A DNA stretch of 64,000 nt from Hormiphora californensis (GCA_020137815.1 CM035357.1:5068496-5132495); one strand, 5' to 3'; numbered from the stretch's first letter, positions 14,430-46,188 are shown. Numbers and translations are program-made. The notes: generated by a model from the sequence alone, not told the origin.

Positions 14430-14484
<55 letters not shown>

Positions 14485-15710
14485 CCATCTCACCAGTCAC
14501 CCCACCACTGTTAGGAGGGATGAATGATCTCGGTACTTCTCTAGCAGTGTATGGATGCAGAGAAGAGAGAGAGAGAGAAAGAGAGATGACAATGGCCCTG
14601 AATGGTAACAATAGCTCAGTTGTGATCAGTGTTGCCAATAAAGAATATGGTCAGCTACAGATCTGTACAGGTTATAATCACTGTTCAGATAGAATTTGGG
14701 AAATAGATCATGGACACAACTTTGAACTTGGGCCAGGACTTATCTCAAAGTACAGGGTAGATGTCTGACGAGAAATATCGATAACTTTTTCAAATGTAAC
14801 CGCGTCATCAAAAACAGAAAACGCAGTCCGGACTTTGAAAAGATTCAATATTTACCATTTGGTGGTTGCGATGGTATCCATTACGTCCGATATGTCCCAT
14901 GTGATGGTCCTCAGCTCCAATTCGACACCCGGGCGACATGTTACGAAAACACTAAAGCAATATATTTCAGAGGCTGACAAATCCCGGATTCGCTAAAACT
15001 GTCTCAACAGATCTATATATTTTATGTATGGAGGGAGGGGAAGGACAGGCAAAACAATTTTAAGTATCAGAGATTCAGAGGCGATGCGTTTGTGGGTTCC
15101 GAACTAATTGCTGCCAAGTAGATAGGGAAAATGGCCGAAGGCAAAACAGCATACACCTTTGGCGTGGTCACCAGTCGGTCAAATGCTTTAAATTAACACT
15201 ATCTAACTTTCCGCCAAAAGTAAGAAATAGATGCCAGAGAGACGCGAGTTTGTGTCTGCTTGACTAGTCACAAATCAAACGAATTAATATTCTTGACTTG
15301 CGTAATATATTCAAAATAAGCTACGCTCTGTGAGTCCACGAAAGACAGACAGAGGGAGAGAGCTAGATAGAGAGGGAGAAAAAGATCAGAGACACTGGCA
15401 GAGAGATAGAGCTAAAGAATTGCAACTGTGCAGCGCTTATACGCTTTGAATAATTAATGGCTTGACAGCAAGTTTTCTCAGGCGAAACAAGCATAAAATG
15501 CAAGAAGCTAATACCGAAATTGTTCAAGCATAGAAGAATTTCCATTGAGTCTTGAAACTGTCTGTAAAATTGTGCCAATTTTCACACTTTGGACTACTGC
15601 ATGCAGTGAGTATAACAAGCACATGTGCAGATGGTAAAACAGCGTACAAGACGTGTCCTTCTCTCTACTTATCAGTACACACATGTCACATATGTATGTA
15701 AAAGGTACTA
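12641..15710. other. gene-free stretch with (CT)n
   Basis: No supported gene. It holds a CT tract at 14391-14482. Open frames of 69-143 codons (for example 12805-13035 and 14337-14768) have no recognisable motif and partly translate the CT tract. Confidence 0.5.
14391..14482. repeat. (CT)n microsatellite
   Basis: CT run with a few TA/TT interruptions in its first third, then pure for about 60 bp. Confidence 0.95.
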
Positions 15711-15810
15711 CAGTCGGACCCCGATTTAGGGACACCCTCGAAAGAAAGGCTCTTGTCCACTAAATCGGGGTGTCCACTAAATCGGTGGCCCCTAAATCGG
15801 GGTCCGACTG
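15711..15810. mobile_element. 100-bp MITE with CAGTCGGACCCCGATTTA ends
   Basis: Perfect inverted ends CAGTCGGACCCCGATTTAG are flanked by TA (15709-15710, 15811-15812). The interior is further copies of the CCCGATTTAGNGG motif in both orientations. The same ends occur on the element at 38429-38600. Termini of this kind (CAGT...CGATTTA with TA duplication) are typical of pogo/Tigger-type Tc1/mariner MITEs. Confidence 0.85.
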
Positions 15811-15812
15811 TA

Positions 15813-16792
15813 CTATAATTATAAAGAGGTTTTTCATATCAAATTAACAAGTTACCTCTGCATCCTTCAGGATCTAAATGGTAGCTGGTAATCCTCCTAG
15901 ATCTCCTGGCTGCCATGGGCGCTGAATATTGCCCCTCCAAACCTGCTGTACTCCATCTCGCTGCCATATGTGAGATCTAACCCACGGAGGGTGCAGTTTA
16001 GAGTTAGTTGAATATTAGAAAACAATACCTTGGAGCTAGTTGAATATTAGAAAACAATACCTAAAGAAACGAATGTAGCCTAGAGTATAATTATGCTAGC
16101 CTAGTACATAATTATGCAAGGCAACTCTAGATATATCAACAAAATCTTCAAGGACTTGAAAAAATCATGAAGTGCATTCGTAGAATGTCACATCCCTGCT
16201 GCAGTTCATTCGCGTTCATTCTCAAACCATAATGAATATTGTTGTTATGTGTTCCCACTGAGAATTCTCAGTGGGAAAACACAATATTTATTTGGTCTGA
16301 GAATGAAAGCGAATGAACTGCAGCAGGGAGGTGGCCTCTGCAGTCCTATATTGAATGCAGAGATTAAGAATTATATGTTCATTATTTAATCCAAATAGCA
16401 TCTATGATCTAAATTATATTAACGGATGCACGACAGTTTTATAGGGCGGGAAACACATTGAAGTTGGGTTTGGTACCATTGCTACCTATTCTCGCTTCGC
16501 GAGATAAGATATGTGAGATCGATCTCGGTCGCTCGCGACACACACTGAAGTTCGAAGGTTCGCGGAAACCCATTTTCGGATGAGAAATCATTTGTAAGAG
16601 GCTAACTTATTTACTGGTATATCTCTCGAAGTGTCCTTTATCCATACTGAGTCAATTTCACCGTTTTTGAAATTTTTGGCTAATTCGGTCACAGTTGTCC
16701 CAATTCACCAAAAATTTTGGTGGCCTCTGTATATTGTATTATAGTGTATACCAAAGTACCGCTCCCTGTTATAAAGCGAGTAGCTAGATAAA
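15813..16792. other. gene-free stretch
   Basis: No supported gene. It contains a direct duplication of 'gttgaatattagaaaacaat' (about 16006-16060), the hairpin at 16194-16328, and a GC-rich patch at 16490-16560 resembling sequences near 23085 and 25590 (GAGATCGA...GTCGC). Confidence 0.45.
16194..16328. repeat. 135-bp foldback, CCCTGCTGCAGTTCATTC ends
   Basis: Imperfect inverted repeat: outer ends CCCTGCTGCAGTTCATTCGC, inner arms meeting at CACTGAGAATTCTCAGTG. No clear target duplication. Size and form fit a MITE remnant. Confidence 0.75.
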
Positions 16793-16794
16793 TA

Positions 16795-18439
16795 CAGGGC
16801 GGTTCAGAAACATGGAGCCACTTGGAGATAAAAGTTGGAAAAATACAATCCTCTCTCTATTGTACGTATCAAAATTTCAACGTGTTACCCTGTCAGTTGA
16901 CAGGCTGATAATTTTTATGAAAGAGTGACTCTCTGTCGATCTCAATCCTCAGGGGACACCTTTTCTAGTCAATAGACCGTGAAAATACGTTTTTAATTAC
17001 ACTGTACATTGGAGAGCGAACTGTATTGACACATTAGCAGGAAACGACCGAACCGGGTTTTTTTCCACCGAACCGAACCGAACCGAATTTGAAAAACTTT
17101 TTTACCGAACCGAACCGAACCGAACCGAACCGAACTTCGGTAACCGAACCGAACTGAACCATACAAAACTTTTTCTGTATAAATGTTTCTCTAAAAAGTC
17201 ATGGAGAGCACCGATCAAGGTGTTGAGAATCATTCTCTGAAATTTTGTTAAAAAATGTTTGAAAAAATTTCAAAGTCAATTTTGTGAAAAAAATTTTCAA
17301 AGTCAATTTTATCGTAAATTTTCTATGTCAATTTTTGCGTACGAATCGTGTTTCGAATCAGCAATGCTATACGGGAATGGTATTGCTAATTAGCAGGATT
17401 AAACGAACCATGAATCGTGTCTCTCTAAATTTCCTAATTAGATTTGATGGGGGATCACGTATCAGCACAATCCATCTCGGACCCACTAATTACCGACATC
17501 ACTCCCGTTTAGCATTGTCGATTAGAAACACGATTCGTATACCATAATTTACTTAAAATATTTTTCACAAAAAAAATTTCACAAAATTTCAGGTAATGAT
17601 TCTCAATACCTTGATCGATGCTCTCCATGAATTTTTAGAGAAACATTTAATTTTGTGAAAAAACTTTGTAAAATATTTCAAAGTCAATTTCGGAAAAAAA
17701 TTCTATGTCAATTTTGCCGTACGAATCGTGTTGCGAATCGGTGATGCTATGCGGCAGTGCTCTCGCTAATTAGCAGGATTTATTGAAACATGAATCGTTT
17801 CCCCTAAACTTCCTAATTAGATTTGATGGGGGATCACGTATCAGCATAATCCATCTCGGACCCACTAATTAGCAACATCACTCCCGCTTAGCAATACCGA
17901 TTCGAAACACGATTCGTACGCAAAAATTGACATAGAAAATTTTCCATAAAATTGACTTTGAAATATTTTCAAAACTTTTTTACAAAATTTCAGGGAATGA
18001 TTCTTAACACCTTGATCGGTGCTCTCCATGAATTTTTTGAAAAAAAAGTTTCTGAATTTGTTGACCCTCGTCCCTCTCATGAGGACACGATTCAACGGGA
18101 AGTCAGGTATCAAATCAATCCATATCGAACCCGCTAACTAGCGAAATCATTTCCACATAGCACCACCGATTCGAAATAGGGTTAATACGGCGAAATTGAC
18201 ATTGAAATCAATACAATTTTCGTGAAATAATTGAAAAATTTTGCATGAAAAAGCCCGATTTCTGGGCATTTTTTGACCAAAAAATTCGGTGGTTCGGCCA
18301 AAATTTCCTACCGAACCGAACCGAACCGAACCGCCCAAAAAACACCGAATTTCCGAACCGAACCGAACCGAACCGAATATTCGGTCGCTTCCTGCACATT
18401 AGATATCTCAAAGTGGCTCCATGTTTCTGAACCACCCTG
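16795..18439. mobile_element. 1.6-kb palindromic element, CAGGG(C/T)GGTTCAGAAACAT ends, TA duplication
   Basis: The ends CAGGGCGGTTCAGAAACATG and CATGTTTCTGAACCACCCTG are inverted and flanked by TA (16793-16794, 18440-18441), a mariner-like layout. Inside, next to each end, are arrays of CCGAA pentamers (17040-17160, 18310-18390). The centre has a palindromic unit of about 250 bp repeated twice (17330-17550, 17715-17935), plus a partial third. It also holds three copies of a 'gctctccatga' block at about 17210, 17620 and 18020, the first of them inverted. No transposase frame is visible. Confidence 0.8.
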
Positions 18440-18441
18440 TA

Positions 18442-19183
18442 GTTTATTGATCTATCTACACTCTCACGCTCAGCCTCGAACAGTTTTGATCAGAGAAACG
18501 ATAACATAAAAACATAGAGAACATCACAAATGAAGAATAAAGGTCAAAAGCTATAACAAGCTCATCATGTCAGTAGTTTGTCATGATAATTATACTATTG
18601 GCCGCGTGAAGGAGGGAGGGGGACGAAAGAAGCTGCTGTCGGTACCAATCACTACAGCAGTAACTCCAGCGGTACTAAAGCTGCATGTGTGTGTGTGTAA
18701 TTATGGATAGTTAAGTAGTAGCTATCTGCTGCGTACTACAGCTATACCAGGACTCAGGAGGATATAATTATAAGACAGCAGCAATTATATGCACTGATCA
18801 ATAACGGGTGGAAGTTAGCGTGATTCTATTAGTAGAATTAGAAACAGTCAATCCTCCATTTACCATATAACTAGATATACTTCTTTGCAAAAACTGTGCA
18901 AAAACTCTTCCCCCAAGGAATCCGGTAAATCGAGGTTTGAATGTAGTCGATAGTAATAAATATCTAGAAGGAGTCGACAGATATGATAACTAGCCAAAGA
19001 GATATATATGCTAATTGTTGGATAAATAATTTCTATATTAGCATTTAGCTTAAGGCGAAATGTCGAACGGTCAGTATCTCGAAAGTGTTTTTTATTATGT
19101 AGACCTGATGACAGAACCTATTCGAGTTGCTGCCCGAGGCTTGTGAATATTTTGTCTGTGATATTATTTAACTGCATCCATGC
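18442..19183. other. gene-free stretch
   Basis: AT-rich sequence without a supported gene; a fragment 'aaatcgaggtttgaatgtagtcg' at 18927 looks like a decayed CGATTTA-type MITE end. Confidence 0.45.
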
Positions 19184-19187
19184 TTAA

Positions 19188-19388
19188 AGGTTGACAAGAT
19201 ACCTAAAACGTGAATTTCAATTTGCGAGACGCAGTGAGTGTGCCCAGTAAAACCAGTGCTGACAATATCGGTAGACCCCCTATTTCGAATTTTTTTCTAG
19301 CCGACAAAAAATTCTGAAAAAATGCTGAAAATTAATGATAAATCAAAATAAGACGATATACGAAAAGTTTTAGGTATCTTGTCAACCT
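19188..19388. mobile_element. TTAA-flanked foldback element A
   Basis: The inverted ends AGGTTGACAAGATACCTAAAA and their complement are bounded by TTAA at 19184-19187 and 19389-19392. A TTAA duplication is the signature of piggyBac-type integration. At 201 bp it cannot encode a transposase. Confidence 0.75.
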
Positions 19389-19392
19389 TTAA

Positions 19393-19863
19393 AGTGAGAG
19401 TGGACCGAATCAGAATCGGACAAGTTTGTTGTAGGTAGTAGAGATTAGCTTTCTGAGCATTTTGCGTTTTTGCCGCTCAAAATCGACCCACCCATCACTG
19501 AGATATTTTTGTTATGTTGGGAGAACTCCTGTTTAATCAGCATATGTATAAAACAGAATAGAAACAATCATGGCGTTTTACTAACACATTCTGAATATAA
19601 GCAGTGAGGTTGACATGTCCATGCACAGAAGCAGGGCAATGCAAGCCAGCATATCAAAAATTTAAAGAATATGTTAGTAAAACACAAGGATTGTTTCTAT
19701 CCTGTTTTATAAATACTGATCCAGCAGGAATTCTCCCAACATAACAAAAATATCTCAGTGATGGGTGGGTCGATTTTGAGCGGCAAAAACGCAAAATGCT
19801 CAGAAAGCTAATCTCTACTACCTACAACAAAATTGTCCAATTCTGATTCGGTCCACTCTCACT
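19393..19863. mobile_element. TTAA-flanked foldback element B
   Basis: Inverted arms of about 210 bp start AGTGAGAGTGGACCGAATCA and are bounded by TTAA at 19389-19392 and 19864-19867. Its left TTAA is also the right TTAA of element A, so the two elements abut on one shared target site. The termini differ from element A. Confidence 0.75.
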
Positions 19864-19867
19864 TTAA

Positions 19868-21132
19868 ATGATAGTGTCATTGACTGTCTATATGTCATGT
19901 CTAAGTGACTCAATAGCAGTAGAAAACAATATTAATAAGATTATTCAAATGTCAGAAAAAAGCTGCTAAAAACAAAGATATTATGTGGCACAATATGTGT
20001 ATTAACATATTGGACATAGAATATTGTATCACGCCACTATACTAATAGTAACACGGTGCAATCACTTTGTCTCTCTGTCAATCTCTCTTTCTCTCTCTGT
20101 AAATATTTCTTGTGTGTCTCTCTCTCTCTCGCCTATCTCTCCCTCCCTGGCCTATCCCGATCTAAAATCTCTAACTCTATTCACTGAGAGTTGTATTATT
20201 AACAAACATTAGCCCTAATCTACCAGACACCATCAGTCTGACAGAGCCTTTTGGTCATCACAAACCATGGCTTGGTATGTGATAATATAGAAGTTAAGCT
20301 GCAAAGTAATGCTGAACAATGGTCAATATAGCTCAATAGCAATATCAAGAAGAAACAACATGTGGGAACAAAAGTAGAGAGGAGTAAAAGGCTTTGTAGA
20401 CCTTTGTATTATTATAGAGAAAAGAAAGACCTATTGTAGGACGTGGGACCAGAGCATGCAGGGAACGTGAGAGTGAAAAGATGCGGAAAAACGTTTGAAC
20501 TTCCTGGTTTCAAAAGATGTTTTGTGCCCCGCAAATTACAATGTTCTGGCTGTTATAGCCCCGTTATAGGACCTGTCTCATGGCAGTGCCGATCTGAGCG
20601 CACTGCAATTGTCGTTTTGAGAATCAGAACGGGGCCTGGCGGTGCCATACAGCGTAAGACAGAGTGGCGTCACGTATCCATGACAAACTTAGAATGGGGT
20701 CTGCATGACGTGCACTCTGGCGGTGTCAGACAGCGACGGAGTGAAGTTGAAGTCACAAATATAAAGTACAAGGGGTCCGTTTCGGACCGTCAAGAACTGA
20801 AACTTTCAGTGAAAGGGGTGTGCGAGAAGGTAGGTGGTGTAGTGTGTTTAGTAGTGTTTAGTAGTGTTTCAACGAGTTTCCGGGGTACATTTCACGTAGA
20901 AGAAGGGGCTAGCTATAGGGCTACTATAGACATGATAGTTGCAGGAAAAAGATATTGATTAAGTTTAGCTACAATTTAAACTGCACACGTTCAAACACAC
21001 GTACTCCCTTTGGAAATGGGGGTGAAACCAACTGTCAGAGCATCGGCTTGATAGGAAACCAACTGCCACAACTCAAGTTAATGTAAATTGAACTGACACT
21101 GTCAGTGACAGCATACACTCTCCCTCTATCTG

Positions 21133-21198
<66 letters not shown>

Positions 21199-21298
21199 CG
21201 TAGGAAGTTAATTTGCTTTGGTTGCTTGTCTCGTTATCTTGCACACTGCAATATCTGATCACGCACAGAGAATAACCGTTACTCTTTGTTTCTAAACG
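19868..21298. other. gene-free stretch before the ORF1 gene
   Basis: It contains a CT-rich patch (20070-20150), a repeat with GATCTGAGCGCACTG and CCTGGCGGTGCCA (20590-20650; related copies near 23405-23480 and, inverted, 27408-27475), and the (CT)n tract at 21131-21192. The 171-codon frame at 20443-20958 overlaps that repeat and matches no family I know. Confidence 0.45.
21131..21192. repeat. (CT)n microsatellite
   Basis: Pure CT run of about 60 bp ending in TTTTTT, 107 bp upstream of the ORF1 start. Confidence 0.95.
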
Positions 21299-22261
21299 AT
21301 GAGTGACCCCAGAATCAAATTGAAAGACACCGGAAAGTTAAGCTTTGATGAGTATGACTCTCTCCGTCATGATATGGTGGGTTTGTCTGAGGATATTTTG
21401 TTTCTCGCGGGAATTAAGAAGCAGGAGATATTTGGTGCCGAGTACGATGATGTGGAGGAGGTTGGATTGTGGGATGATCTTCCAGTACCGACCAAATCCA
21501 AGATCAGCAGCATCAACAAAGTCGAGCTGGTGGAATGGGTAACCAAAGCCTCCAAGATGCTTATTGAGAGAGCGTACCCCGCGATGAAGAAAACGTTCAG
21601 AGAAGCAAGAAAGTGTAGGGAGATGGAGACGAAGTGTTTTGAACGTCAAGAAGAGGTTATCTCAGCTCAGAGAGCCCTTGTTGCTGCACAAGCTGAACTT
21701 GTAAAGCTACAGGCACAGCTCCTTGAGAAGAGAGACGATGTTATTGCGGAAGTGCAAACTACCGCGAAACAGGAAATCATTTCTTTTTCATCTGTGTTGA
21801 AAAAGGAGTGTGACACCGCTCTTGCACCACAAAGAATACAGAGAGCAGTTGCTAAAGCTGCTGTTGCTGAGGACCGTACCTGCAACATTGTTGTGTATGG
21901 TCTGAAGGACAGCCCTGGGGCTGGAGAGGAGCAACTCCCGGACTTGTGGTCCGAGCTATCTGAGAAACCTGTAGTGAAGAGTGCCCAGCGATTGGGTAGA
22001 TATTCAGAGGACCAGTCCAGGCCCCTGAAGATCTCATTTGCGACCAGAGAAACCCAGCTCCTGATCCTAAGAAAGAAGACAAAGTTGAGGGGTAGTGAGG
22101 TATTTGGAAGGGTGTACATCTCACCTGATCTTACACCGGAAGAAAGAGAAGCTCGAGGAATTCTAGTGAAAGAAATGAAGGAGAGGAAGGCCCAGCATCC
22201 CGGAAAGTCCTTTGTAATCAGAGGCCGAGAGGTCGTGGAGGTCTCACCTGAGAGACAATAG
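21299..22261 (+). CDS. LINE-type retrotransposon ORF1 protein (RNA-binding), intact, unaccompanied
   Basis: A single 320-residue open frame from ATG to TAG. In order I see an acidic N-terminal part (residues 1-75), a long charged helix likely to form a coiled coil (about 85-165), an RRM-like region starting 'TCNIVVYGL' near residue 194 with 'RLGRYSEDQSRPLKISFA' near 235, and a C-terminal block 'YISPDLTPEEREAR' (about 270-285) followed by 'FVIRGREVVEV'. That order (coiled coil, RRM, 'spDLTpeqR' C-terminal domain) is known from ORF1 proteins of invertebrate LINEs, which coat their RNA and act as chaperones. No reverse transcriptase or endonuclease frame follows: downstream is ordinary sequence and a (CT)n tract at 22460-22492. 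Either this is a 3'-truncated copy, an ORF1-only element, or a domesticated gene. The frame has no stops or shifts, so it is recent or constrained. Confidence 0.75.
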   Translation: MSDPRIKLKDTGKLSFDEYDSLRHDMVGLSEDILFLAGIKKQEIFGAEYDDVEEVGLWDDLPVPTKSKISSINKVELVEWVTKASKMLIERAYPAMKKTFREARKCREMETKCFERQEEVISAQRALVAAQAELVKLQAQLLEKRDDVIAEVQTTAKQEIISFSSVLKKECDTALAPQRIQRAVAKAAVAEDRTCNIVVYGLKDSPGAGEEQLPDLWSELSEKPVVKSAQRLGRYSEDQSRPLKISFATRETQLLILRKKTKLRGSEVFGRVYISPDLTPEEREARGILVKEMKERKAQHPGKSFVIRGREVVEVSPERQ

Positions 22262-23220
22262 CACTGGTGAACTGGTGCTATTCATTAAATTTCATATAAG
22301 TTTCTTCTTTTATTTCTTGCATTTAAGTTTCTTCTTTCCTCGTTCCTGGAAACCAATTTCCGGAAACGATAATCAAGGGCCCGCTACTAAAGTGACGTCC
22401 TGGCTACAAGATGGCCGAACGGATCCTTCCTTGGATCCGACTCCAAGGTACTCCAAGGTACTCTCTCTCTCTCTCTCTCTCTCTCCCTCTCTCCTTGTAT
22501 TATATCTCTACTGTATTGGCAGTATGATACTAAAAAATGTCCATTTTCGGGGCGTGTACTTCATGAATGACACATGAAATTGTTAATTAATATTTCTCCG
22601 GCAGCCAACAAACTATATTGCTAGTTTGTGCCACTGCCTTGTCACACAAATTGTGGCCTGTGACAAGGCCTGTCAGAGCATTGACTTGAAAAAACAGGGA
22701 CTAGATATACAGCACGTATTGGAATTGGATTATGGAGTTGGAAGAAGGCCCTGACAGTGACACAATATAATGGACTGGAATATACATGTAAACGTATTAA
22801 CATGTTAGCTATTTGGTCTTCAGTTATGTTGGTATTTTACTCATAGAAGCATCGATTGAATAAAAAACACACGAAGCGTTGACAGCGGCTGAGTTCAATT
22901 GAGAGAGCTGACGATGATCTAAAAGTATATTCGCGTCATTGCTAAAAACAATGAAAATTACAAATGAATCATTGATGTTTCTGAAAAGACACATCAAACG
23001 TGAACAGGAATTACACGTCACTTGTTCATGCCTGCCTTGGACAGGATCCTAAGTACTTAGGATCCATTGCAACCGATTCTCGATCCACGAATAATGTGAG
23101 ATCGATCTCTGTCGCTGCGCGACCTCGATCTCACTCAGGTGTCAAAGTCACCAACAGCCTAGTACTATACAGCTTACCCCTAATTCGGTAAGGACTAAGA
23201 GAGGTGTGGACGCTACTGCA

Positions 23221-23346
23221 CTGTCAGAGCATTGGCCTGACCCTATTCTTAGTTCTCTCAAATATGTTCTGCACGCGGAGCGCATGAGAACTGTGGTCAG
23301 AGTCAGCTGTCAGGCCAATGCTCTGACTCAGACCATTGGCCTGACA
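23221..23346. repeat. inverted repeat, ACTGTCAGAGCATTGGCCTGAC
   Basis: The phrase CTGTCAGAGCATTGGCCTGA at the left is inverted as GTCAGGCCAATGCTCTGAC and repeated once more at the right. Related single copies occur at 21036 and 22670, so it is an interspersed family. Confidence 0.7.
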
Positions 23347-23649
23347 GCTGCTGCACTGCTAAGTTTATGTTAGTTCCATTTTAACGGAGCTAACCCTGCT
23401 TGAACCCTGCATGGCGCCACCGACCCCATCTGAGCGTACTGTTGGAAATCAAATTGGGGTCTGGTGCCGCCAGACAGCTTGAACCTAGAATACTAGATCC
23501 TAACAAGTTGCTACAAAGATGTATTCTTCGCCAATTTAATTCTCAGTCTCACTCAGGTCTGAGAGACCCGGGTATGTTTACCAAAAGTACGATGAGATGA
23601 ACAATACGAAGTAAACAATAGAGACTCTATTAGAGCCACATGCATTTTG

Positions 23650-23882
<233 letters not shown>

Positions 23883-25556
23883 AAAAATAAGGCGAATAGA
23901 AGATTTTATCATGTACATGTACCAAAGCATCCACTTTTTTGTACAGTACAAAACATCGATTGACCAGGCTGGACCCTCAATTTACCGAGTGGTTGAAAAC
24001 TCTTGTCCCTAGTTGTGTTGTGTCCCTCACATTTTATTACTCCGTGAGGGTCAGCGGGGGGAACTCAGGTTCTTCGTGCCAGCTGAGTTCTTCGAGCTCA
24101 GTCCCGTTGCCGTGGACCTGGTTGGCTGATGGTCCAGTGATTACGGTCAAATCACCCGGCTATCTCCCCAATCTTGGGGAGTAAACTTTGCCAGAGACCT
24201 TGCCGAACTCAACTATGGCACCGAGCTCTTGCAGTGCGGCTGGTCCCTGCTGGGATTTGGTTCGGCGGTCGATTGATGAGCGGTTGGTTGACGATTGATA
24301 TCAGTCGTTGATCGATCGTTTGTCGGTCGGTCGTCGGACTGAGTTTTAGTGGGGATCCCAGTTGAACTGATAATCTCACCCCAGCCAGTAACCTTGTTAC
24401 ACATGGCAACCCATGATTTGTAATCACCGAGGGCCTCCGCCTAGTAGGCAATGCCTTCTAGGCATGCCTGATGACCCGTCGGCTGTCTCCCATTTAATTA
24501 TGGGGGTAAATTCTACGCCAGAGAACTAGCCGCCCTCAATTATGGCAACCCATGATTTGTAATCACCCGGCAGCTGTAGCCTTTAAAACAGCCCTCCTGT
24601 CCAACATCCCATATTGGTCGGACGGAGGTTACCTTCTCTCGCAAAAATAGGGGTTATTCCCCTGGGGAACCTCTGCCCAAATTTTTGCCACATACTACCT
24701 TTGCACTATATTTAGTACAATCCTCCTCACTGACAAACAGATCAAGCAACACACCTGATTTGGTAAAATTCTCCAAACTAATAGCCAAAAGTAACCTATT
24801 CGATTAAACCATCCCTAACTATCCCGACCTGGAACAAGTGGCAAACTATAGGGCAACGCTACTTATGGGGGATTTTTCTTCTATAACAACGCAATAAGGG
24901 ACCCAAGAGTGGTAGGGCAGGCCTGGGCCAAACAAATGGCCACCTCCGCCATATGGCAAGTAGTTACCCCGCAAAAGTGCAACCCCTGGGAGCTGATGAT
25001 TTGCCAAATGCTCACCAGAGTTAACATAAGCGTTTTCATGCTTATCTGTGCTTGCTAAGAAATTAGCTGTCCGGACCCCCAGGTTGCATGCTGATAAGTA
25101 CTGCTAGCGGTTTTGACCCAAGACCTGAGGTGTGATAAGATATTTCAGCCGTCACCGATTAGATGGTGAACCCACGGTATTGTTATATCCGGCAACCCAC
25201 CTACCTCTACAGCTCCTTGGAGCAGTAGTAACCAGAGACCAGTCTGTGTGACAGGTAAATTCCATCCATTGCCCTGACAATATAGGTATGTCAGTCTACT
25301 ATTAGATTCACTGTATCAAATACTCTTATTGTGATGCCGGCAAAGGTTCGAGGGAAATGTTGAGCTTGCTCGACAAAATACCAGGACCCAAACCGGAACA
25401 ACATCAACACTATCCCTACGTGTGGGGGACGGTGGCGAAGAGTGATATTAATAGAGGTTGGCTGCCGACCATTGTGGGGCAGTAAAGTGGGTGGAATGAC
25501 GGGCGGTGCAAAACACACATACACACACACTCCGTGAGGGTCCGGCAGATCAAGTC

Positions 25557-26243
25557 TTGGTGACATTGACACCTAGTGCGTGCGAGATCGAGGTCGCGCA
25601 GCGACCGAGATCGAGCTCGCACATAGGTGTCCGCTCCGCCCCCTAAAAAAGGGTCGTGTCTTTCAAGCCAAATTGCACGTGATCCACTGGACCGATTTGC
25701 ATCCTATCCGGTTTGTCGCAAAAGACTACAAATTGGTCCTAGTTTACTGGAAAATACCCGAGAAGTTTGTCTGTCAACAGGAAGTGTGTCAAAATTGACA
25801 CTGAAGTCAAATCTATAATCTGGCTTCCGAGCCTTTTTGCACCACTCCCAGACGGTGTAGAATGAATCTGAGGGTATAGTATCAGAAGATAGGTTGAACT
25901 CTTGTGAGTACTGGAAAATACCCGGAATTAATAGCTGATGCTAATTGCATCAACATATCTCCCAATATCTTCTAAATCGCATGGGCGTAGTGCAGAAACT
26001 CTCGGAAGCCAGATTATAGGTTTGACTTCAGTGTCAATTTTGACCCACTTCCTGTTGACAGACAAACTTCTCGGGTATTTTCCAGTATATTAGGATCATT
26101 TGTAGTCTTTTGCGACAAACCGGATGCAAATCGGTGCAGTGGATCGCGTGCAACATCCCTTGAAAGAAACGACCCTTTTTGAGGCGGAGCAGACACCTGT
26201 GTGTGAGCTCAATCTTGGTCGCGCACGGTGTCTATGTCACCAA
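25557..26243. mobile_element. foldback element with 9-bp target duplication
   Basis: Inverted arms of about 275 bp begin TTGGTGACATTGACACC and end GGTGTCTATGTCACCAA. They are flanked by an exact 9-bp direct repeat GATCAAGTC (25548-25556, 26244-26252). A 9-bp duplication with long inverted repeats is the pattern of Mutator-type (MULE) and Drosophila Foldback elements. The centre of about 140 bp has no coding capacity. Confidence 0.85.
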
Positions 26244-26735
26244 GATCAAGTCTTGAGTAAATCGATCGGTTTCACTGTGTACCATCAAAATTAAACTCGG
26301 AATATAAAGATGGGTGAATTAATTATGTTTGGGTTGTAATTGACAAAATCATTATTTCTACACTCTTCAAATATATTGCTTGTCATGTGATATCTAAACA
26401 TTCTTCTTAAAATTTATAAGTACTAAACAGATTTTAGCCTTCATGTAAAACGATTTTAAAGCATCTCAAAAATCATCCCTCTTATGAATTATAAAGTTTT
26501 TAAGTTTCCCGATTCGTTGGCAAATATTCTGAGAAAACCAAAGCTTGAAATAAAAAATGGAATTTTCCCACACTCCGCTTTTGCTGGAGATCATCTTTCT
26601 GTTTCTCTGTCTTCACCGAGAAGTTATTTTTCAAGATCAACAACTCAAGACAAACACACACACACAAAACAACGAAATAACAGAAATCTCTCCTTTTCAC
26701 ACTACAACAAACAAACTCTATATATTGTCTCTCCA

Positions 26736-46188
<19,453 letters not shown>

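Noticed and set aside
15851-15970. possible minus-strand exon (MAARWSTAG... ending at GCAGAG|GTAACT)
   Set aside because: A good donor and an ATG, but no partner exon or recognisable protein; left out of the annotation.
20443-20958. 171-codon plus-strand open frame
   Set aside because: Overlaps an interspersed repeat, shows no recognisable domain, and has no splice or promoter context; likely chance.
24861-25064. 68-codon open stretch with 'QAWAKQMATSAIWQ'
   Set aside because: Looks protein-like but is isolated among decayed sequence, and I could not match it to a family.
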